From: GCA-003244245 sp036494005
GTDB taxonomy: Bacteria > Actinomycetota > Actinomycetes > Mycobacteriales > Pseudonocardiaceae
Direction: 5' to 3'
NCBI GenBank assembly: GCA_036494005.1
Contig: DASXOV010000077.1
Span: forward strand, 1 to 15,708
Length of the DNA: 15,708 nucleotides
Within the stretch, counting starts at the first letter, position 1, and the number at the start of each line of letters is the position of its first letter. The notes under the pieces were generated by a model that did not search any database, had not been told where the DNA came from, and saw only the letters and a program-made list of their open reading frames with translations. Positions 12,512 to 15,708 of the stretch are shown piece after piece. Made by a program: the position numbers and the translations under genes.

Positions 12512-13765
12512 TTGCCCAACGTAGTGTTCACTGTCGACCAGGCAAAATCAATGCGCGACCAGGCAGTACCAGGACACAACCGCTGGCACCCTGACGTCCC
12601 GATCGCAACAATGGTGCGGCCCGGTGACGAGTTCCGGGTGGAGTGCCGGGACTGGACGGATGCCCAGATCGGTAACAACGACTCGGCCAACGACGTCCGC
12701 GACGTCGACCTCTCGGTGACACATATGCTGTCCGGCCCCATCGGGGTCGAGGGAGCCGAGCCCGGCGACCTGCTGGTCGTCGACATTCTCGACCTCGGCC
12801 CGGTACCGGCGCCGCAGGCCACGGGGGACGCCCCCGGGCAGGGATGGGGATACACGGGAATCTTCGCCCGGGACAACGGTGGCGGTTTCCTGACGGATTC
12901 TTTCCCGGACTCCTACAAGGCGATCTGGGACTTCCATGGACAGATCGCCACCTCGCGACACCTGCCCGGTGTTCGCTATACCGGAATCACCCACCCCGGG
13001 CTGTTCGGCACCGCCCCCTCAGCAGAACTGCTGACCCGGTGGAATGACCGGGAACGTGCCCTCATCGCCACCGAACCGAATCGGGTGCCACCGCTGGCGC
13101 TGCCACCGCTGGAATCCAACACCCTGCCCGGTACAGCGACCGGTGACGTCGCCGGTTCGATCGGCAGGGATGGCGCCCGCACGGTGCCCGCGCGGGAGAA
13201 CGGTGGCAACCACGACATCAAGAACTTCACCCGCGGTTCCCGCGTCTTCTACCCGGTGCACGTCAACGATGCCAAACTCTCCGGCGGCGACCTGCACTTC
13301 AGCCAGGGCGACGGGGAGATCACCTTCTGCGGGGCGATCGAGATGGGAGGCTTCATCGACTTCGGTGTCGATCTGATCAAGGGCGGCATGGAGAAGTACG
13401 GCGTAAGCACCAATCCGATCTTCATGCCGGGCAACGTGGCACCGCAGTACAGCGAGTTCATCACGTTCATCGGGGTGAGCGTCGACCACGACACCAACAC
13501 CAACCACTACCTCGACGCGACCGTCGCCTACCGGCGGGCCTGCCTGAACGCCGTGGAGTACCTGAAGAAGTTCGGCTACTCCGGTGAGCAGGCCTACCTG
13601 CTGCTCGGTTCGGCGCCGCTCGAGGGCCGGATCAGCGGTGTGGTGGACATCCCCAACGCGTGCTGCTCGCTCTACCTGCCGACCGCCATCTTCGACTTCG
13701 ATGTGAAGCCCTCGGCACAGGGACCGGTGCGAGCCGACCGCGGACAGGCCGCGATGACGTCGTGA
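12512..13765 (+). CDS. fmdA: Formamidase
   Basis: 417-aa cytosolic enzyme of the FmdA/AmdA family (formamide + water to formate + ammonia, EC 3.5.1.49), giving nitrogen from formamide. The sequence is very typical throughout: KSMRDQAVPGHNRWHPD, DWTDAQIGNNDSANDVRDVD, LSGPIGVEGAEPGDLL, GYTGIFARDNGGGFLTD, ITHPGLFGTAPS, ENGGNHDIKNF, GGDLHFSQGDGEITFCGAIEMGG and DIPNACCSLYLPT. The start is TTG 12512-12514: AAGGAG ends 8 nt before it, and MPNVVFTVDQ matches the family's start; GTG 12506 in the same frame is too close to the ribosome site. It follows amiS by 61 bp. Acetamidase activity cannot be excluded. Confidence 0.97.
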   Translation: MPNVVFTVDQAKSMRDQAVPGHNRWHPDVPIATMVRPGDEFRVECRDWTDAQIGNNDSANDVRDVDLSVTHMLSGPIGVEGAEPGDLLVVDILDLGPVPAPQATGDAPGQGWGYTGIFARDNGGGFLTDSFPDSYKAIWDFHGQIATSRHLPGVRYTGITHPGLFGTAPSAELLTRWNDRERALIATEPNRVPPLALPPLESNTLPGTATGDVAGSIGRDGARTVPARENGGNHDIKNFTRGSRVFYPVHVNDAKLSGGDLHFSQGDGEITFCGAIEMGGFIDFGVDLIKGGMEKYGVSTNPIFMPGNVAPQYSEFITFIGVSVDHDTNTNHYLDATVAYRRACLNAVEYLKKFGYSGEQAYLLLGSAPLEGRISGVVDIPNACCSLYLPTAIFDFDVKPSAQGPVRADRGQAAMTS

Positions 13766-13833
13766 CCACTCGTCAGTGGGATTGAGCCGACCGACACCGC
13801 GGCACCCCCACCGACGTGAGTGGGCTCGGTGCC
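13766..13833. terminator. Hairpins after fmdA, probable terminator for both strands
   Basis: CCACT-CGTC-AGTGG (13766-13779) directly follows the stop. GGCACC plus CCCAC (13801-13811) pairs with GTGGG and GGTGCC (13820-13833) with a 3-nt bulge and 8-nt loop. The latter lies between convergent genes. A further GCGGGCG/CGCCCGC pair spans 13835-13874. Confidence 0.6.
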
Positions 13834-13895
13834 AGCGGGCGTTCGTGGCGACGGGGATAGTCACGGGCGCCCGCCGCGGGCAGCCGGGGATCAGC

Positions 13896-14045
13896 TCAGC
13901 CGCTCTCGGCCCGCACCGGTATCGTGGGCCTGGCGATGACGGTCACCGGATCGCCGCAGTTCCAGCATGACGGGTCGGCGACCGTATCGCGGCCCTCGAC
14001 CTCACACGGCGCACAAACCCAGTGCACGACGACCTGGAAGCTCAT
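13896..14045 (-). CDS. Very small zinc-ribbon protein (49 aa)
   Basis: 49 aa with two Cys pairs, CAPC (11-14) and CWNC (27-30), separated by an acidic loop: a minimal zinc ribbon, probably binding one zinc. The ATG at 14043-14045 has a perfect AGGAGGAG ribosome site, which makes it a real gene despite its size; the longer open frame upstream is a shadow of the opposite-strand genes. It faces fmdA convergently and is divergent from the fluoride operon. Function unknown; it may bind a protein or nucleic acid partner. It resembles FmdB only in having a ribbon, not in its sequence. Confidence 0.85.
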   Translation of the reverse strand: MSFQVVVHWVCAPCEVEGRDTVADPSCWNCGDPVTVIARPTIPVRAESG

Positions 14046-14211
14046 CGTCGTCTCCTCCTGATCTGAGCGCTGGCAACGTGTGTCACGAGCGGCGCCGACA
14101 CCCGACGGGGTGGGGCGACTGTAGCCTCCCGGACACGCTTCGGCATCTTGAGGCATCAACAACGTCCGGCGGGGTCCCCCCGGAGATGACCGGTCCAAAG
14201 GAGATGACGGC

Positions 14212-14472
14212 GTGTCCGACCACCTACCGGAGATTCCCGCGCACCAGGCAAAGGACCGCTTCGGGAAGATCGCGGTACACACGGCGTACGAGATCTCCCG
14301 GGCACTGACCGAATCCGGGGAAGCCGACGACGGGGTCGTGGTGCTGCGCACCGACGGCCCGCACCGATCTCTGGCCGGTCTGCAGCGCCTGATCGACGAC
14401 GCACTGGCCGACGAGGACGCCCCGTCCGACCCGGGGGACGCTGACCCGCGACGTGACGACGGTCGAACCTGA
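14212..14472 (+). CDS. Unknown 86-aa protein heading the fluoride operon
   Basis: 86 aa, soluble, acidic at the C-terminus. The N-terminal half is helical (HQAKDRFGKIAVHTAYEISRALTES), followed by a predicted strand with DGVVVLRTDG and a second helix LAGLQRLIDDALADEDAP; the last 20 residues are Asp/Arg-rich and likely disordered. I do not recognise the family. GTG 14212 has AAAGGAG about 7 nt upstream, a strong site. Its stop is 6 bp before the crcB1 start, so it is almost surely co-transcribed and may be a regulator or accessory factor of fluoride export. That role is inference from position alone. Confidence 0.8.
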   Translation: MSDHLPEIPAHQAKDRFGKIAVHTAYEISRALTESGEADDGVVVLRTDGPHRSLAGLQRLIDDALADEDAPSDPGDADPRRDDGRT

Positions 14473-14478
14473 CCTGTC

Positions 14479-14970
14479 GTGGCCGCGCACGAGGATACCG
14501 AGCAGATCATGGCCGAGGAGCCGATCGATCCGGACGTCGATCTGTCCGTCCGGCGGCAGCGCTGGGAACTGCGCCAGGGGTTCTGGAGCATCATCACCGT
14601 GGTCGCGCTCGGCGGCGCGATCGGCGCGGTGGCCCGATACGCCATCGGGATGGCATGGCCGACCCCGCCCGCCGAGTTCCCCTGGGCGACCCTGACGATC
14701 AACGTGGCCGGTTGTGGCCTGATCGGGGTGATGATGGTCCTCATCACCGACGTCTGGTCCGCTCCTCGGCTGGTGCGGCCCTTCCTGGGCACCGGCGTGC
14801 TGGGCGGATTCACCACCTTCTCCACCTACACGGTGGACGTTCAGCGACTGATCACGTCCGGTGCGCCCCGCACTGCTCTGGTGTATCTGCTCATCACACC
14901 CGTCAGCGCGATGGTCGCGGTGGGAGCGGCGATGATACTGGCCCGCCTGACGGTAAGGAGCCTGCGATGA
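14479..14970 (+). CDS. crcB: Fluoride channel subunit CrcB/Fluc (first)
   Basis: 163 aa with four membrane helices after a charged 35-residue N-terminal extension not usual in Fluc proteins (about 125 aa). Fluc proteins are dual-topology dimers that let fluoride leave the cell. Motifs: GGAIGAVARY, FPWATLTINVAGC with the conserved Asn75, and GGFTTFSTYTVD. In the pore motif TTFSTFS the second Phe is replaced by Tyr117 and the following Ser by Thr. The start is taken as GTG 14479, 6 bp after the previous stop; ATG 14509 would shorten the extension by ten residues and neither has a strong ribosome site. The stop overlaps the DUF190 start (ATGA). Confidence 0.93.
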   Translation: MAAHEDTEQIMAEEPIDPDVDLSVRRQRWELRQGFWSIITVVALGGAIGAVARYAIGMAWPTPPAEFPWATLTINVAGCGLIGVMMVLITDVWSAPRLVRPFLGTGVLGGFTTFSTYTVDVQRLITSGAPRTALVYLLITPVSAMVAVGAAMILARLTVRSLR

Positions 14971-15323
14971 GGTTGGGTGGCAAGGCACTGCGCGTGATGA
15001 TCTTCATTGATGATGACGACACCTGGCATCACAAGCCGCTCTACCACGAAATCGTGCATCGCGCCCACGCCGCGGGCCTGGCCGGTGCCAGCGTCTTCCG
15101 TGGGGTGGAGGGGTTCGGGGCTTCCTCGCTCATCCACACCACCCGGTTGCTGAGCATGGCAGAGGATCTTCCGATGGTGATCGTGCTGGTGGACAGCCCG
15201 GACCGGATCCGCGGTTTCCTTCCCCTGCTCGACGAACTGGTGTCCGAGGGCCTGGTCACGGTCGACGAGGTCGAGGTGATTCGTTACGTGGGCCGCGGCA
15301 CCGGGCAGGAGACCTCGCGGTGA
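14967..15323 (+). CDS. DUF190 PII-like protein
   Basis: 118 aa, ferredoxin-like PII-type fold typical of DUF190: LRVMIFIDDDDTWHHKPLYHEIVHRAHAAGLAGASVFRG, GFGASSLIHT, LSMAEDLPMVIVLVD and VTVDEVEVIRY. DUF190 genes are repeatedly placed between or beside crcB genes, which suggests a regulatory or partner role in fluoride export, although the mechanism is not established. It starts at ATG 14967 in an ATGA overlap with crcB1, with AAGGAG upstream, and its stop overlaps the GTG of crcB2 (GTGA), so the three genes are translationally coupled. Confidence 0.95.
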   Translation: MRLGGKALRVMIFIDDDDTWHHKPLYHEIVHRAHAAGLAGASVFRGVEGFGASSLIHTTRLLSMAEDLPMVIVLVDSPDRIRGFLPLLDELVSEGLVTVDEVEVIRYVGRGTGQETSR

Positions 15324-15688
15324 ACGTGCTGCTCGTGACGCTCGGCGCCATGATCGGCGCGCCACTGCGCTACCTCACCGACCGGGTGATCCAGGCTCGC
15401 CACGACACCGTCTTCCCGTGGGGGACCTGCACCGTCAACGTCGTCGGCAGTCTCATCCTCGGGGTGCTCACCGGGGCCGCCCTCACCGGTGCCGCCGGGA
15501 ATGCACTGCAGTTGTTCGCGGGCGTAGGCCTCTGCGGAGCACTGACCACCTACTCCACCTTCAGCTACGAAACGGCGCGCCTGATCGAGGAACGGGCGTT
15601 CTTTCACGCCATCGCCAACGTCGCCGTCAGCGTCGTCGCCGGGCTCGGCGCCGCCTTCGTCGGTGCCGCACTCAGCCAGGCCCTCTGA
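15320..15688 (+). CDS. crcB: Fluoride channel subunit CrcB/Fluc (second)
   Basis: 122 aa, the standard Fluc length, with four helices. Motifs: GAMIGAPLRY, FPWGTCTVNVVGS with conserved Asn40, and CGALTTYSTFSYE. Here the first Phe of TTFSTFS is Tyr78 while the second (Phe81) is kept, the reverse of the first subunit. Starts GTG 15320 in a GTGA overlap with the DUF190 gene. The two copies differ strongly in sequence and probably form the two halves of one heterodimeric channel. Confidence 0.95.
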   Translation: MNVLLVTLGAMIGAPLRYLTDRVIQARHDTVFPWGTCTVNVVGSLILGVLTGAALTGAAGNALQLFAGVGLCGALTTYSTFSYETARLIEERAFFHAIANVAVSVVAGLGAAFVGAALSQAL

Positions 15689-15708
15689 CACCAGGATCTA
15701 CACAGCTA

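Noticed and set aside
11869..12876. 335-aa open frame antisense to amiS and fmdA
   Set aside because: Crosses two well-conserved genes and their gap; composition is that of a shadow frame.
13019..13864. 281-aa open frame antisense to fmdA
   Set aside because: Shadow of a clear formamidase gene; no family motif.
14046..14211. Fluoride riboswitch before the crcB operon
   Set aside because: I looked for the conserved GAUGG/ACCGC/UGAUG-type crcB motif and did not see it; a covariance-model search would settle this.

Overview
The window is GC-rich, with GTG and TTG starts, strong AGGAGG-type ribosome binding sites and tightly coupled reading frames. The gene set and order at the left end match the conserved division locus near the actinobacterial replication origin (pknB, trpG/pabA, sortase E, crgA, PH-domain membrane protein, ppiA, cwsA). 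The class E sortase, the LAXTG-anchored protein and a gamma-butyrolactone-receptor-like regulator suggest a filamentous actinomycete, plausibly of the Pseudonocardiaceae. That placement is inference; no marker gene proves it.

Region 1 (1-5433) is the core locus. It holds the 3' end of a PASTA-type Ser/Thr kinase (+); a leftward group of DUF881 remnant, srtE, a 51-aa membrane protein and trpG/pabA; rightward crgA and a PH-like membrane gene; leftward rhomboid protease and cyclophilin ppiA; and rightward cwsA-like. Except for the rhomboid and sortase genes, this is the Mycobacterium tuberculosis order Rv0008c-Rv0014c read in mirror image. Most of these proteins act in polar growth, septation and the cell envelope.

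Region 2 (5433-9470) is envelope-related. A long bidirectional terminator separates cwsA from a DUF2020 lipoprotein gene. A divergent, AT-rich promoter region leads to a secreted 494-aa protein with an LAXTG sorting signal, a likely substrate of the sortase E encoded 4.5 kb away. Next come a membrane-anchored secreted protein and a PP2C phosphatase whose 3' ends overlap in antisense.

Region 3 (9470-11430) is accessory. It holds a TetR regulator of the gamma-butyrolactone receptor type with a candidate operator just upstream, a divergent PPOX-family flavoprotein, and a decayed fragment of a CydC-like ABC transporter.

Region 4 (11427-14045) is a short-chain amide/formamide operon: an FmdB-type zinc ribbon, an AmiS/UreI channel and formamidase FmdA. 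A tiny zinc-ribbon gene faces it.

Region 5 (14212-15688) is a tightly packed fluoride-export operon: an unknown 86-aa protein, CrcB1, a DUF190 PII-like protein and CrcB2. The two CrcB subunits have reciprocal Phe/Tyr replacements in the pore motif, which suggests a heterodimer.

Short tandem repeats recur in the non-coding gaps, including one 22-bp repeat family present at two sites in opposite orientation. I found no tRNA, rRNA, CRISPR array, insertion sequence or phage. No single entirely new system stands out; the best leads are the 22-bp repeat family, the regulator-operator pair, the paired CrcB substitutions and the unknown 86-aa protein.
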